Part shown: piece by piece, positions 46,029 to 55,690 of the stretch
Layout of the letters: each line of letters starts with the position of its first letter
Position numbering within the stretch: position 1 is the first letter of the stretch
Assembly: GCF_000166055.1 (NCBI RefSeq)
Contig: NC_014664.1
Coordinates: 3,689,501 to 3,753,500 of the forward strand
Origin: Rhodomicrobium vannielii ATCC 17100
Lineage (GTDB): Bacteria; Pseudomonadota; Alphaproteobacteria; Rhizobiales; Rhodomicrobiaceae
Direction: 5' to 3'
DNA length: 64,000 bases
The notes under the pieces: model-generated
The model's database searches: none
The model's input: only the letters and a program-made list of their open reading frames with translations
Told to the model about the DNA's origin: nothing
Translations under genes and position numbers: made by a program

Positions 46029-47456
46029 ATGGAGCAACCTTTGGACGAAACTCACGCTTCTGCGCCAGCGGGCGACGTAGTCGGCGATCTGGTGAGAAAG
46101 GCGAGAGCTGCACAGGTGCAGTTTGGGCCCAGCGATCAGGCGCGGGTCGACGAGGCCGTGCGAGCTGTCGCCTGGTCCCTCTATCAGGAAGATCATGCGA
46201 GGCAACTAGCAGAGCTTGCTGTCGCCGATACGTTGCTTGGAAACGTACCGGACAAGATAATCAAGAAGCGGCGCAAGACGTTCGGCACGCTACGCGATCT
46301 GCTTGGCGTTAAAAGCGTTGGCGTTATCGAGGAAGACCGCGCCCTCGGTATCGTGAAATACGCAAAGCCGCTGGGCGTCGTTGCGGCTTTGACTCCATCG
46401 ACAAATCCCGGTGCCACACCTGTCAACAAGGCGATGATGGCGATCAAGGGGCGCAACGCGATCATCATAGCGCCGTCTCCGCTTGGTTATCGTACGACTG
46501 CGCTTGCCGTGCGATGGATGCGCGAGGCTCTGGTGCAAATCGGCCTTCCCGCAGATATCGTCCAGATCCTGCCACCGCCCGTCACGAAAGATCTTACGCA
46601 GGCGCTTATGGCAGCGGTGGAACTCGTCGTCGTGACGGGCTCTCAGGACAACGTGCGACGGGCCTATTCCAGCGGCACGCCCGCGATAGGCGTCGGGGCA
46701 GGGAATGTTCCGGTCATCATAGACGAAACCGCTGATCTCGATGCCGCCGCGGGGAAGATCGCCGCCTCGAAGACTTTCGACAATTCAACCTCCTGCTCAT
46801 CGGAGAACGCTGTGGTCATCGTCGCCAGCGTTTACGAACAGGCGATCGAAGCGTTGAAACGGGCGGGGGCGTGGCTTTGCGCTGCTTCCGACAAGGAGGC
46901 CATAGAGCGCACGCTTTGGGTAAACGGCAAACTCAACCGCGACCTCATCGCTCAGGACGCGAGCATACTCGCCAAGGCGTTCGGTCTACCTGCCGAGGCG
47001 GAAAAGGCTCGCTTTCTTCTGATCGAAGAAACGGGGATCGGCAAAAACCATCCACTCTCCGGCGAGAAGCTTTCGCTCGTGCTCACCGTCTATCGGGCGA
47101 AGGACTTCGCGGATGCAAAGCACCTTGTGCGGCGCATTCTCGAGCATCAGGGCCGCGGACATTCCTGCGGGATTCACACGACGAACATGGACCGTGCCCG
47201 CGAACTTGCGGCCGATCTCAAGGTCGTACGCGTGCTCGTGAATTTTGCGCACACCTTTGGCAATGGCGGCGGCTTCGATTCCGGCCTCAACTTCACGCTG
47301 AGCATGGGCTGCGGCAGTTGGCAGAAAAACTCGATTTCCGAAAACCTTAACTACAAGCACTTCCTCAACATTACGCACCTCGTCACGCCCATAACGGAAA
47401 ACAAACCCGCGGAAGAAGATCTCTTCGGTCCTCATTGGCAAAGATACGGCAGGTGA
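46029..47456 (+). CDS. CoA-acylating aldehyde dehydrogenase (sulfoacetaldehyde/acetaldehyde type)
   Basis: A 475-residue acylating aldehyde dehydrogenase resembling SauS and the ALDH half of AdhE. PLGVVAALTPSTNPGATPVNK, VVVTGSQDNVRRAYSSGTPAIGVG and the catalytic Cys in FDNSTSCSSENAVV are visible. NFTLSMGCGSWQKNSISENL near the C-terminus is typical of the group. It reduces an acyl-CoA to the aldehyde or the reverse with NAD(P)H. The downstream SucCD-like pair, 4 bp away, would make the acyl-CoA. SauS with SauPQ (sulfoacetate) is the closest known arrangement. Confidence 0.82.
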   Translation: MEQPLDETHASAPAGDVVGDLVRKARAAQVQFGPSDQARVDEAVRAVAWSLYQEDHARQLAELAVADTLLGNVPDKIIKKRRKTFGTLRDLLGVKSVGVIEEDRALGIVKYAKPLGVVAALTPSTNPGATPVNKAMMAIKGRNAIIIAPSPLGYRTTALAVRWMREALVQIGLPADIVQILPPPVTKDLTQALMAAVELVVVTGSQDNVRRAYSSGTPAIGVGAGNVPVIIDETADLDAAAGKIAASKTFDNSTSCSSENAVVIVASVYEQAIEALKRAGAWLCAASDKEAIERTLWVNGKLNRDLIAQDASILAKAFGLPAEAEKARFLLIEETGIGKNHPLSGEKLSLVLTVYRAKDFADAKHLVRRILEHQGRGHSCGIHTTNMDRARELAADLKVVRVLVNFAHTFGNGGGFDSGLNFTLSMGCGSWQKNSISENLNYKHFLNITHLVTPITENKPAEEDLFGPHWQRYGR

Positions 47457-47459
47457 AAG

Positions 47460-48575
47460 ATGAACCTTCTCGAATATTCGGCCAAGCATATGGTTCTGAG
47501 CCGTGCCGGAATTCCGGTGCCGAACGGCATTCTCTGCCTTACGCCTGAAGATGCGGCTGGAGCATACGACAAGCTCGGGGCTTGCGTGATCAAGGCGCAG
47601 GTTTCGACCGGCAAACGCGGAAAATCGGGCGGCGTACGGCTTGCCTTCAGCGCAGACGAAGCGAAGGAGGCCGCCGCCGCCATTCTGGCGCTCACGATCA
47701 ACGGCTTCCCAGTCGCTGCTGTTCTAGCGGAGGAAAAAGCCGACATCGAACGGGAATATTATGCCGCGATCCTTCCCGACCCGGTAACGCGCTCCCCGAT
47801 GGTTCTGTTTTCCGAGGAAGGCGGCATGGATATAGAGGAACTGGCCGAGAGGAAGCCGGAAGCGATCCGACGGTTCTATGTCGACGTATCGGCAGGCTTC
47901 AGCGAGGCCGATGCGGCGGAACTCGCGGAAGGGCCGTACGCTGCCGGGATAGCTCCAATTCTTGTTCGCCTCTACGAGGCCTTCGTGGCGAACGATGGCG
48001 AACTTCTTGAAATCAACCCGCTGGCAGTGCTGAAGGATAAAAGTATCGTCGCCCTGGACTGCAAGTTCATCCTCGATCCAGCCGCAGCCTTCAGGCAACC
48101 GGAACTGGCGGCGACCGCTGTTCCCGAGAGGCGAACTCGCCTCGAAAAGGAGGCCGAGGATGCCGGTCTCAAATTCATCGAGCTTGAGGGGAATGTCGCC
48201 ATCCTCGCGAACGGCGCGGGGCTGACCATGACCACAATGGACGCCGTGAGCCATTTTGGCGGCAGACCCGCGAACTTTCAGGAGATCGGCGGCGAAGCCT
48301 ACACCAAGGCCGAAACGGCGCTGAGGATCGTGCTTTCCAATCCGGGCGTGAAATCGCTTGTGGTCAATTTTTGCGGCGCATTCGCACGCACAGACGTGAT
48401 GGCAGAGGGCGTCGTCGCGGCCTGGGAGAAACTCACGCCCGAAATACCCGTCTTCTTCTCCATACACGGCACGGGGTCAGGCGAGGCGATAAACCTCGTC
48501 AGGTCAAGACTGGGCTTCGAACCATACGACTTTATGGAAGACGCGGTCAAAGCCGCTGTGGAGGCGGCACGATGA
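47460..48575 (+). CDS. SucC-like ADP-forming CoA ligase, beta subunit
   Basis: A 371-residue ATP-grasp subunit: MNLLEYSAKHMVLSRAGIPVP at the start, KAQVSTGKRGKSGGVRLA (nucleotide loop), LLEINPLAVL (metal-binding) and NVAILANGAGLTMTTMDA. It is shorter than E. coli SucC (388) and diverges from it. It pairs with the next gene, whose start overlaps its stop as ATGA. Position after an acylating aldehyde dehydrogenase makes a small organic acid other than succinate likely (sulfoacetate, or malate as in MtkAB). Confidence 0.82.
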   Translation: MNLLEYSAKHMVLSRAGIPVPNGILCLTPEDAAGAYDKLGACVIKAQVSTGKRGKSGGVRLAFSADEAKEAAAAILALTINGFPVAAVLAEEKADIEREYYAAILPDPVTRSPMVLFSEEGGMDIEELAERKPEAIRRFYVDVSAGFSEADAAELAEGPYAAGIAPILVRLYEAFVANDGELLEINPLAVLKDKSIVALDCKFILDPAAAFRQPELAATAVPERRTRLEKEAEDAGLKFIELEGNVAILANGAGLTMTTMDAVSHFGGRPANFQEIGGEAYTKAETALRIVLSNPGVKSLVVNFCGAFARTDVMAEGVVAAWEKLTPEIPVFFSIHGTGSGEAINLVRSRLGFEPYDFMEDAVKAAVEAAR

Positions 48576-49456
48576 TTCTTCGGCGCGAACACAAGGTTTT
48601 GATTCAAGGGCTTACCGGCAAGCAGGGAACCTTCTGGGCTGAAAAGATGATGGCATGCGGCACGCAGGTGCGTGGCGGTGTCAATCCAAAAAGGGCCGGC
48701 GAGACACATCTGGGTGTGCCTGTTTTTGCGTCCGCCTGCGAGGCCATGCGGAGCGGACATTTCGACATATCGGTGATGTTCATCCCGCCTGCCGCAGCAA
48801 AGGATGCGGCGCTCGATGCAATCGAAGCAGGCGTGAAGCAACTGATCGTTCTGACTGAGCATATCCCGCTTCAGGACGTTCTCATGATGCATGCGGCGGC
48901 AAAAAAACGTAACACCCGCATCGTCGGTCCCAACACGGCGGGTCTTGTGACGCCAGGCGAGGCATTTGCAGGCATCATGCCGGGGCATAACGCTCAGATA
49001 TTTCAGCCGGGTTTCGTTGGCGTGATTTCCCGAAGCGGCAGCCTTGGAACGCTCATCTGTCTCAATCTGACACGTGACGGATTGGGCCAGTCGGCCTTTC
49101 TCGGCATTGGCGGCGACCCGGTGATCGGGACGACGACCTGCGAAGCGCTAGTAGCGCTCGATGAGGACAAAAAGACAGAGGCAGTTGTGCTGGTTGGAGA
49201 GATCGGTGGAGCGATGGAAGAAGCCGCCGCCGCTTACGCCGCCACGATGTCGAAGCCGGTGATTGCGTTCATCGCGGGCCGCTCCGCGCCCCCAGGAAAA
49301 ACGATGGGGCATGCCGGGGCCATCGTGAGTGGCGGTCGCGGTACTTACCAGTCGAAGCGGGAAGCGCTCGAAAAAGCGGGGGTGAAAGTGGTGGATATGC
49401 CCTACGAAGTCGCCCCGGCAGTCAAGGCGGCGTTAGCGCAAAAAGGGTCTCAATAA
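48572..49456 (+). CDS. SucD-like ADP-forming CoA ligase, alpha subunit
   Basis: A 294-residue CoA-binding subunit: [43 protein letters not shown] and SRSGSLGT. The phosphorylated His lies in [17 protein letters not shown]. Its length matches SucD (about 290). It overlaps the SucC-like stop by 4 bp, so expression is coupled. The pair activates a carboxylic acid to its CoA thioester with ATP. Confidence 0.85.
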   Translation: MILRREHKVLIQGLTGKQGTFWAEKMMACGTQVRGGVNPKRAGETHLGVPVFASACEAMRSGHFDISVMFIPPAAAKDAALDAIEAGVKQLIVLTEHIPLQDVLMMHAAAKKRNTRIVGPNTAGLVTPGEAFAGIMPGHNAQIFQPGFVGVISRSGSLGTLICLNLTRDGLGQSAFLGIGGDPVIGTTTCEALVALDEDKKTEAVVLVGEIGGAMEEAAAAYAATMSKPVIAFIAGRSAPPGKTMGHAGAIVSGGRGTYQSKREALEKAGVKVVDMPYEVAPAVKAALAQKGSQ

Positions 49457-49634
49457 TGTCGCGCAGGCCGTAAGATGTTTTCGACTTTGATTGCGATCGT
49501 CGCGGAATCGGCTGCGTCATCGCCGGCCGCTTGAGCGAGAACGGCGCTACAGAGTGGCCCGCCGTGCTCAGCTCACACCCTCGCTTCCTTCGCGGACACT
49601 GGTCGAATCTGCGTCGCGGTGGCATATAAGGGCT

Positions 49635-52565
49635 ATGACAAAACCAAGCGCGGCCAAGCCGACGGCCCGAAAAGCCAAACCCGCGTCCAAGCCAACAAGC
49701 GCACCTCGAAGCGCGAAGACCCGCGCGACCGCGTCCGGCTTCAGCGAGGCGCCGCAGGCCGACTTCGACCAAGACGTTGCCTACAGCTCGGAAAGCACCG
49801 CACATCTCATCCCCGCACTACGAAACCTGAAGCCGACCGGCGCGATGCCGCTTCCGTCGCATATGCAGGGCAAACTGCCACCCATCGGCGATCACCCGCT
49901 ACTCACCGGCGAAAACATGCCGATGTTCATGCCGCATCGGCCACCGCGCCCGGAAAAAAGCGAGGGCGGCAAACCCTTCATCATCAAGTCGGATTTCGAG
50001 CCGTGCGGCGACCAGCCTGCCGCCATCCGCGAACTTGTCGAAGGCGTGACGAAGCTCGAACGCGAACAGGTGCTGCTCGGCGTCACGGGGTCCGGCAAGA
50101 CCTTCACCATGGCTAAGGTGATCGAGGAAACGCAGCGGCCTGCGTTGATCCTCGCGCCAAACAAGACGCTCGCGGCGCAGCTCTACGGCGAGTTCAAGTC
50201 GTTCTTCCCGGATAACGCGGTCGAATATTTCGTCTCGTACTACGATTACTATCAGCCGGAAGCGTACATCCCCCGCAGCGACACCTACATCGAGAAGGAT
50301 TCGTCGATCAACGAGCAGATCGACCGCATGCGCCATGCCGCGACGCGCGCGCTGCTTGAGCGCGACGACGTTATCATCGTGGCGTCCGTGTCGTGCATCT
50401 ACGGTATCGGCTCAGTCGAGACATACTCCGCGATGACCTTCACCATTCAAGTGGGCGACCGCCTCCAGCAGCGGCAGATCCTCGCCGACCTCGTGGCGAT
50501 CCAGTACAAGCGCAACAACATCAGCTTCGCGCGCGGCGATTTTCGTGTGCGCGGCGATACGATCGAAATATTTCCGGCTCACCAGGAAGACCGCGCGTGG
50601 CGTATATCCATGTTCGGCGACGAGGTGGAGAGCATCGCGGAGTTCGACCCGCTGACGGGCGAGAAGACGCAAGATCTCGCGCTCGTGAAGATCTACGCGA
50701 ACTCGCACTACGTCACGCCGAAGCCGACGCTCCATCAGGCGATCCGCGGCATGCAGCAGGAGCTTCAGGAGCAGCTTCAGCGCTTCAACGCGACGGGGCG
50801 GCTGCTCGAAGCACAGCGGCTCGAACAGCGCACGCAGTTCGACATCGAGATGATCGAGGCGACCGGCTCCTGCAACGGCATCGAGAACTATTCGCGCTGG
50901 CTCACGGGCCGCGCGCCGGGCGAACCGCCGCCGACCTTGTTTGAATACCTGCCCGACAACGCGCTTGTGTTCGCGGACGAAAGCCACGTCACCGTGCCGC
51001 AGATCGGCGGCATGTTCAAAGGCGACTTCCGGCGCAAATCCACGCTCGCCGAGTTCGGCTTCCGGCTGCCGTCATGCATCGACAACCGGCCGCTGCGCTT
51101 CGAGGAATGGGATGCAATGCGCCCGCAGACGACGTTCGTCTCGGCTACGCCCGGCAAGTGGGAGATGGAACAGACGGGCGGCGTGTTCGTGGAGCAGGTC
51201 ATCCGCCCCACGGGCCTCATCGATCCGCCGGTGGAAATCCGCCCCGTCAAGACGCAGGTGGACGACCTCATCGACGAATGCCGCAAGACCATCGCGCAGG
51301 GCTATCGCGTGCTTGTCACAACGCTGACAAAGCGCATGAGCGAAGACCTGACGGAATATGCGCATGAGCAGGGCCTCAAGGTCCGTTACATGCATTCGGA
51401 CGTCGACACGCTGGAGCGCATCGAAATCATCCGCGACCTGCGCCTCGGTGCGTTCGACGTGCTGATCGGCATCAACCTCTTGCGCGAGGGCCTCGACATT
51501 CCCGAGGTGGCGCTTGTCGCGATCCTCGACGCCGACAAGGAAGGCTTCCTGCGGTCGGAAACCTCGCTGATCCAGACCATCGGCCGAGCGGCGCGAAACG
51601 TGGATGGCCGCGTGATCCTCTACGCCGACAACATCACCGGCTCGATGGAGCGCGCCATCGCGGAGACGAACCGCCGCCGCGAAAAGCAGGTGGAGTACAA
51701 CACGGAGCATGGCATCACGCCGCAGTCGGTGCGCAAGAACATCGGCGACATTCTCGCGAGCGTTTATGAGCGCGACCACGTCACGGTTGATGCGGGCTTT
51801 GCTGAGGGCGCGCAGACGCCGCTCGTCGGCCACAACCTTCAAGCCGTGATTGCGAACCTCGAAAAGCGCATGCGCGAGGCGGCGTCGAACCTCGAATTCG
51901 AGGAGGCTGCGCGGCTTCGCGACGAGGTAAAGCGGTTGCGCGACGTCGAGATGACGATCATGGACGATCCGCTTGCGCGTCAATCCGAGGTCGAGGACCG
52001 CGCGGGCCGTTACGATGGCGGCGGGCGCACGTCGTGGGTGCCGCAGATCGGCGTCGATGTCGTCGAGACGAGCGGCGGAGGCGCGGGCAGGAAACGCGTG
52101 AAGCTCAAGGCCGGCGAGAAAAAGGTGTCCGAGGCGGCGCTGGCAAAAAGCCCGCTGTTCACAACGGGCGAAGGCTCGGACGCGCCGCAGGATTGGCAAG
52201 CCGCCGCTGAGGCGAATACAGATGTCGCTGCCGAGGCAAACGGAAAAGCGGCGACCGAAACAGATGGGGAGCGGGGTTCGCGCATCGCGCAGCCCGCAGC
52301 GTCGAGCCGCGAAAGTCGCAATTTGCAGTGGGGTCTGCCCGCAGGCGCCTCGCCAATGTCGCGCCCGCATAAGCCATCGCTCGACGAGATGGGGCCGCAT
52401 GCCGAGCGCCCGCTTCCCGGCGGCAAGCCAAAGCCATCGCGCCCGGCACCGGACTTGAAGACGCTCAAACCCGGCAAGACGATCGTTGTCGAGGACGGGG
52501 CCGACGATCCGAAGCTGCGCGGCAAGCGGCGGCGGCCGTTGAAGACTGGCCGACCGGGAAGCTGA
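49635..52565 (+). CDS. uvrB: Excinuclease ABC subunit B, with long N- and C-terminal tails
   Basis: A 976-residue UvrB for nucleotide-excision repair. Walker A is GVTGSGKT (149-156), the beta-hairpin block [22 protein letters not shown] (motif II), QTIGRAARN (motif VI) and the UVR UvrC-binding motif near residue 741 ([21 protein letters not shown]). The core is ~670 residues. About 114 Lys/Pro/Ala-rich residues precede it and ~190 low-complexity residues follow. I start at ATG 49635. Long tails are common in Rhizobiales UvrB. No LexA box was seen upstream. Confidence 0.95.
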   Translation: MTKPSAAKPTARKAKPASKPTSAPRSAKTRATASGFSEAPQADFDQDVAYSSESTAHLIPALRNLKPTGAMPLPSHMQGKLPPIGDHPLLTGENMPMFMPHRPPRPEKSEGGKPFIIKSDFEPCGDQPAAIRELVEGVTKLEREQVLLGVTGSGKTFTMAKVIEETQRPALILAPNKTLAAQLYGEFKSFFPDNAVEYFVSYYDYYQPEAYIPRSDTYIEKDSSINEQIDRMRHAATRALLERDDVIIVASVSCIYGIGSVETYSAMTFTIQVGDRLQQRQILADLVAIQYKRNNISFARGDFRVRGDTIEIFPAHQEDRAWRISMFGDEVESIAEFDPLTGEKTQDLALVKIYANSHYVTPKPTLHQAIRGMQQELQEQLQRFNATGRLLEAQRLEQRTQFDIEMIEATGSCNGIENYSRWLTGRAPGEPPPTLFEYLPDNALVFADESHVTVPQIGGMFKGDFRRKSTLAEFGFRLPSCIDNRPLRFEEWDAMRPQTTFVSATPGKWEMEQTGGVFVEQVIRPTGLIDPPVEIRPVKTQVDDLIDECRKTIAQGYRVLVTTLTKRMSEDLTEYAHEQGLKVRYMHSDVDTLERIEIIRDLRLGAFDVLIGINLLREGLDIPEVALVAILDADKEGFLRSETSLIQTIGRAARNVDGRVILYADNITGSMERAIAETNRRREKQVEYNTEHGITPQSVRKNIGDILASVYERDHVTVDAGFAEGAQTPLVGHNLQAVIANLEKRMREAASNLEFEEAARLRDEVKRLRDVEMTIMDDPLARQSEVEDRAGRYDGGGRTSWVPQIGVDVVETSGGGAGRKRVKLKAGEKKVSEAALAKSPLFTTGEGSDAPQDWQAAAEANTDVAAEANGKAATETDGERGSRIAQPAASSRESRNLQWGLPAGASPMSRPHKPSLDEMGPHAERPLPGGKPKPSRPAPDLKTLKPGKTIVVEDGADDPKLRGKRRRPLKTGRPGS

Positions 52566-52839
52566 CCGGCGTCAGAGCATTGTCGGATGGATTCAAAAGG
52601 GGTCGTGCTTCAAGTTTCTTGGTTGAGCATGAACTGACGCAAAACCGGCGTCCTTTGCGGGCTGCTGAAAGGGTTAGGGCTGCACCAACGCCCACCAGTA
52701 GCGAGACGATTGACCATATCCGGCTCACTTCGGCTCGACCACCGATCCTATTTTGCAGGTTCTGACCGGAAAGCTTTGCGTTTCAGCGGCGTGTTAGCCA
52801 CACCCGAGAAATGAACCATTCGGACGTGACCACGACGCT

Positions 52840-53682
52840 CTAACCGTCCGCCTCGATCGTGACGGAGACATCGGCCGGGCGCGCAGTGTATGGCCATGAC
52901 GAAACGATGATCCCCGCACCCGCTCGCACATAATCGCTCGCGTTGCCGGGGTGGATGCCGCCCGCCGCCGCGAGGAGTGCGCGCGACTCAGCCGCCTCCG
53001 CGAGCGAGCGCACATCCGCCACTTCGCCCGGCTCGAACTTCTCCAACTGAATGATGTCGAATCCGGCTTCTATGGCGTCGCCCGCTTCGTCCACGCTATG
53101 GACCTCAACGCCGATCTTCTTTTCGGGCGCCTCGCGGCGGAGAAGATCAGCGATATCCGCGAGGTTGGCGTCTGGCATGAAGGCGCGATGTTCAGCAAAT
53201 ACCAAGATCGTCTCGGAAAGCCCGAGCCGATGCGGCACGGCTCCACCCGCCCGCACCGCCATCACGGAGAGCCGCCGCGCGCCGGGCACGGTCTTTCGCG
53301 TACACGCCACGCGGATGGCTGGGTCGACGGCCTCGACCGCGTCCACGAGACTGCGGGCGGCCGTCGCGATGCCGGAAAGGATCTCCACCAGCGTTTGCGA
53401 TGATTTCCACGCGGTGTGCAGGGCCTTCGCGTCGCCGCGCGCCTTCAGCAGCAGGTCTCCCGCCGAGGCGCGCGTGCCCGACGAAGCGACGATATGCGCC
53501 TCCGCGCCGACCCGCCGGATCATCGCCGCCGCGATTTCGATACCCGCGACGGTCATGGCGTTACGCGCGCGAAACATCATGCGCCCCGGACGGCGGCCGA
53601 TACCGAGCGACAGCGTAGTCAGGTCGCCATCGGGCGTGTCTTCGGCGAGGAGGGAATCGATAAGTGAGACGGGCAGCGGCAT
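52840..53682 (-). CDS. modD: ModD, nicotinate-nucleotide pyrophosphorylase-like molybdenum protein
   Basis: A 280-residue protein of the NadC/ModD fold: LLAEDTPDGDLTT at the start, CTRKTVPGARRLSVMAV, HRLGLSETILVF, KIGVEVHSVDEA and GGIHPGNASDY. The HRLGLSE...FAEHR pattern fits ModD rather than NadC, which uses HRxGLxD...KDNH. ModD is implicated in molybdenum uptake or use, fitting its place at the end of the nif operon. The start is ATG 53682. A degenerate sigma54 site lies at 53848-53862. Confidence 0.85.
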   Translation of the reverse strand: MPLPVSLIDSLLAEDTPDGDLTTLSLGIGRRPGRMMFRARNAMTVAGIEIAAAMIRRVGAEAHIVASSGTRASAGDLLLKARGDAKALHTAWKSSQTLVEILSGIATAARSLVDAVEAVDPAIRVACTRKTVPGARRLSVMAVRAGGAVPHRLGLSETILVFAEHRAFMPDANLADIADLLRREAPEKKIGVEVHSVDEAGDAIEAGFDIIQLEKFEPGEVADVRSLAEAAESRALLAAAGGIHPGNASDYVRAGAGIIVSSWPYTARPADVSVTIEADG

Positions 53683-53847
53683 CGGAGCATTCCCCACAGG
53701 CGCGCCGCTCGACAGGCCAGCGCCTTCCTTGATAAGGAAGGGTGAGGATGAGGGGCATGCGGGCCTTGCAATATTGCCCCTCACCCTACCCTTCTCCCAT
53801 CGGGAGAGGCAAGTCGGGAGCGTTGATGCGCTCCGATTCGCATAGCC

Positions 53848-53862
53848 GCAGTCCGCGTGCCA
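53848..53862 (-). promoter_or_regulatory. Possible internal sigma54 promoter before modD
   Basis: The minus strand reads TGGCACGCGGACTGC. It has the invariant GG and GC pairs and N5 spacing, with one mismatch to TTGC. It lies 166 bp before the modD start. No NifA site was found nearby. Confidence 0.35.
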
Positions 53863-53923
53863 AAGTCGTCCGGCCATCGCAGGCCGGGCGAAGCGAGCCG
53901 CTAAAGGTTGCCGAGCGCGCTCG

Positions 53924-54784
53924 TTACGATGCCTTCGCGAGCGCAGGCTCATACGGGCGTTCGTCGATACCCGTCAGTTGCGCCGCGAACTCCGCGAGCG
54001 GCATAACGATTCGCTCGACGTTGTAGATTTCGAGGAAGCGCTCTTCGTTCCGCGTGAGTGTCTCAGGCAGCACGGCCCAATGCTTGTCCGACGAGCGCTT
54101 CATGATCTCCCACGCGAAGATGCGCTCAAGCTGCGTGTTGAAACGGCAGCCGAGGAACACGAAACTGCGCCCCTTGCGAATGTCCTGCACCGCCTCCGGG
54201 ATGGGCGTCTGGATGTCGATCTCGGTCAGCACCTCCACGAAATCCGAGTCGGAAACGAGGAAATTCGATGTGGGCGCGATGGACCCGATCGGTTGATAAA
54301 GAAGCGGCGCGCTCGCTGCGGCTGTGTCCGCGGTGCCCGGCGTGCCATCCGCGTTGAAGAAATGATACCACGAGCCGTGATGCTCGGCCTGACTGACGCC
54401 TTGCACCATGCTCCAGCCCGCGCTGCCCGCGAGCGCCTTCTGCGGAAGGTCGTCGTACCAGGCATGAACGATAAGCTTGAGCGCCGGGACCGAGGCCAGA
54501 TAATGATGAAGCGCCGTCGGCGGCATGGGCGAGCGGAACGCCTCCGTCATCGCGGCGGCCACGGTCTTCCGGTGCTTGAAGTTTTCGATGAACTGCGCGG
54601 CCGCCGTGAGATTCTTGCGGATCTTGTGCGGCACGCTCGCTTTCGCGGTGAGGCGATCCACGAGGATCTCGGGCGCCTCGGGTACGGCGGATGTCCCGGC
54701 CAATTTCAGGACACCCGGCCCGAGATAAGGAATGACGGTTCCCCGGTTCAATCCCTCGCGTATCGTCTCAACCACGTTCGTCAC
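53924..54784 (-). CDS. SIR2-like protein of the nif operon
   Basis: A 286-residue protein with a SIR2-like pattern: N-terminal GTVIPYLGPGVLKLAG (nucleotide-binding loop), central KLIVHAWYDDLPQKAL, and C-terminal SFVFLGCRFNTQLERIF, as in SIR2_2-type NAD-binding proteins. The central region is rich in histidine (QAEHHGSWYHF). GGAGGAG sits 5-6 bases before GTG 54784, so I use this start rather than TTG 54802. Similar genes are annotated in other nif clusters, from memory. The role (NAD sensing, ADP-ribose or protein modification) is unknown. Confidence 0.75.
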   Translation of the reverse strand: MTNVVETIREGLNRGTVIPYLGPGVLKLAGTSAVPEAPEILVDRLTAKASVPHKIRKNLTAAAQFIENFKHRKTVAAAMTEAFRSPMPPTALHHYLASVPALKLIVHAWYDDLPQKALAGSAGWSMVQGVSQAEHHGSWYHFFNADGTPGTADTAAASAPLLYQPIGSIAPTSNFLVSDSDFVEVLTEIDIQTPIPEAVQDIRKGRSFVFLGCRFNTQLERIFAWEIMKRSSDKHWAVLPETLTRNEERFLEIYNVERIVMPLAEFAAQLTGIDERPYEPALAKAS

Positions 54785-54798
54785 GATGTCTCCTCCGC

Positions 54799-55011
54799 TC
54801 AATTGAGCGATGCCGCCCTATGCGACGAGAGTTCTGCGGGATGCAGACGGAACACGCCGCGACCGCCCGAAAGCGGCTGGTACGCATGGAACCCGCCGCT
54901 GCTGAGCCGGTCGAACCATGCTTGCGCGCTGACGCCCGCCGGGCGTTCGCCGATCTCCGTAACGAGGCCGTTCGGCGTGAAGCGCACATGAACCAAAACC
55001 CGTTCCGACAT
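54799..55011 (-). CDS. Small nif-operon protein (70 residues), unknown function
   Basis: It encodes VLVHVRFTPNGLVTEIGERP, SAQAWFDRLSSGGFHAYQPL and GGRGVFRLHPAELSSHRA. AAGGAG lies 8 bases before ATG 55011, and the stop is 12 bp upstream of the SIR2-like GTG, so it is a real, cotranscribed gene. It has no Cys, signal peptide or membrane segment. I do not recognise the family beyond its nif location. Trp/Phe/Gly-rich centre suggests a compact beta fold. Confidence 0.7.
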   Translation of the reverse strand: MSERVLVHVRFTPNGLVTEIGERPAGVSAQAWFDRLSSGGFHAYQPLSGGRGVFRLHPAELSSHRAASLN

Positions 55012-55157
55012 TTTGCATCTCCTTCTTCTGACATTCGCCGCGACGTTTGCTCGCAGGTCTGATTTGATTTTTGTCAGATACGGAGATGGTATGCCAGTAA
55101 ACCCTGCTTCATCTTTTCGTTATCGAAAGTTGAAGCGCGCTTAATGTAAGATAAGAC

Positions 55158-55430
55158 TCAGCCGGAAATCTTTCTCTTTACTACAACGATACCTGTGGCG
55201 GCGTTTGAGTCGCGGGTGAGCTGCCAGCAATGACCCGCACCGTTCACAAGATGTAGATCAAAACGCTCGTATTCCTTGAACGGGTCTTCGGTGTCAACGT
55301 CGGACGGATCGCAAAGCGTGATCGACAGTCCGGGAAACCGGGCGCGAAGGGCCGCGATGGCCTCCGCTCCCGCTTCGGCCGCCGAGAGGACCGCATCGAT
55401 GCCCGCAAGATCTTCAGCAGAGAACGCCAT
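55158..55430 (-). CDS. DUF6129-like nif-associated protein
   Basis: A 90-residue protein: an Ala-rich helix (LAGIDAVLSAAEAGAEAIAALR), RFPGLSITLCDPSDVD and HLVNGAGHCWQLTRDSNAATG, then VVVKR. The layout resembles the DUF6129 family that is largely restricted to nif clusters (function unknown). The start codon is only 2 bases after the nifT stop, without its own clear ribosome-binding site, which suggests translational coupling. Confidence 0.72.
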   Translation of the reverse strand: MAFSAEDLAGIDAVLSAAEAGAEAIAALRARFPGLSITLCDPSDVDTEDPFKEYERFDLHLVNGAGHCWQLTRDSNAATGIVVVKRKISG

Positions 55431-55432
55431 TG

Positions 55433-55642
55433 TCAGTCAGCTAGCTTCTTCGCTTCGACGGTGAGCGGCAACTTCGTGTCTACCGGCAGATCCGGCAGTT
55501 CGAGACGCCAGCCATTGCCGAGCGTGATGACGCCGCCCCACATTTCGGGCTTTTCCATCTCGACGATGGGTTCTTCCAGATCCTTCTTGGGCACGTAAAT
55601 CGTAAGCTTGCCCTCGGTGCATTTGCGGATCATGACCTTCAT
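55433..55642 (-). CDS. nifT: Nitrogen fixation protein NifT/FixU
   Basis: A 69-residue NifT: MKVMIRKCTEGKLTIYVPKKD, EEPIVEMEKPEMWGGVITL, then GWRLELPDLPVDTKLPLTV. Its length matches the family (~70). NifT is small and conserved among diazotrophs with no settled function. GGGAGAA lies 5 bases before ATG 55642, so I use this start rather than 55663. Confidence 0.92.
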   Translation of the reverse strand: MKVMIRKCTEGKLTIYVPKKDLEEPIVEMEKPEMWGGVITLGNGWRLELPDLPVDTKLPLTVEAKKLAD

Positions 55643-55690
55643 CAAGTTCTCCCTGGCTCCCAAACGGAACCATTTTCTGGCTGGCGGCTG

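Noticed and set aside
49457-49634. LexA (SOS) box ahead of uvrB
   Set aside because: Only half-sites (GAAC) without a properly spaced GTTC partner were found.
55012-55157. sigma54-like TGGCAT in front of the 70-residue nif gene
   Set aside because: No GC at the required -12 distance; the gene is better explained as part of the nifB transcript.
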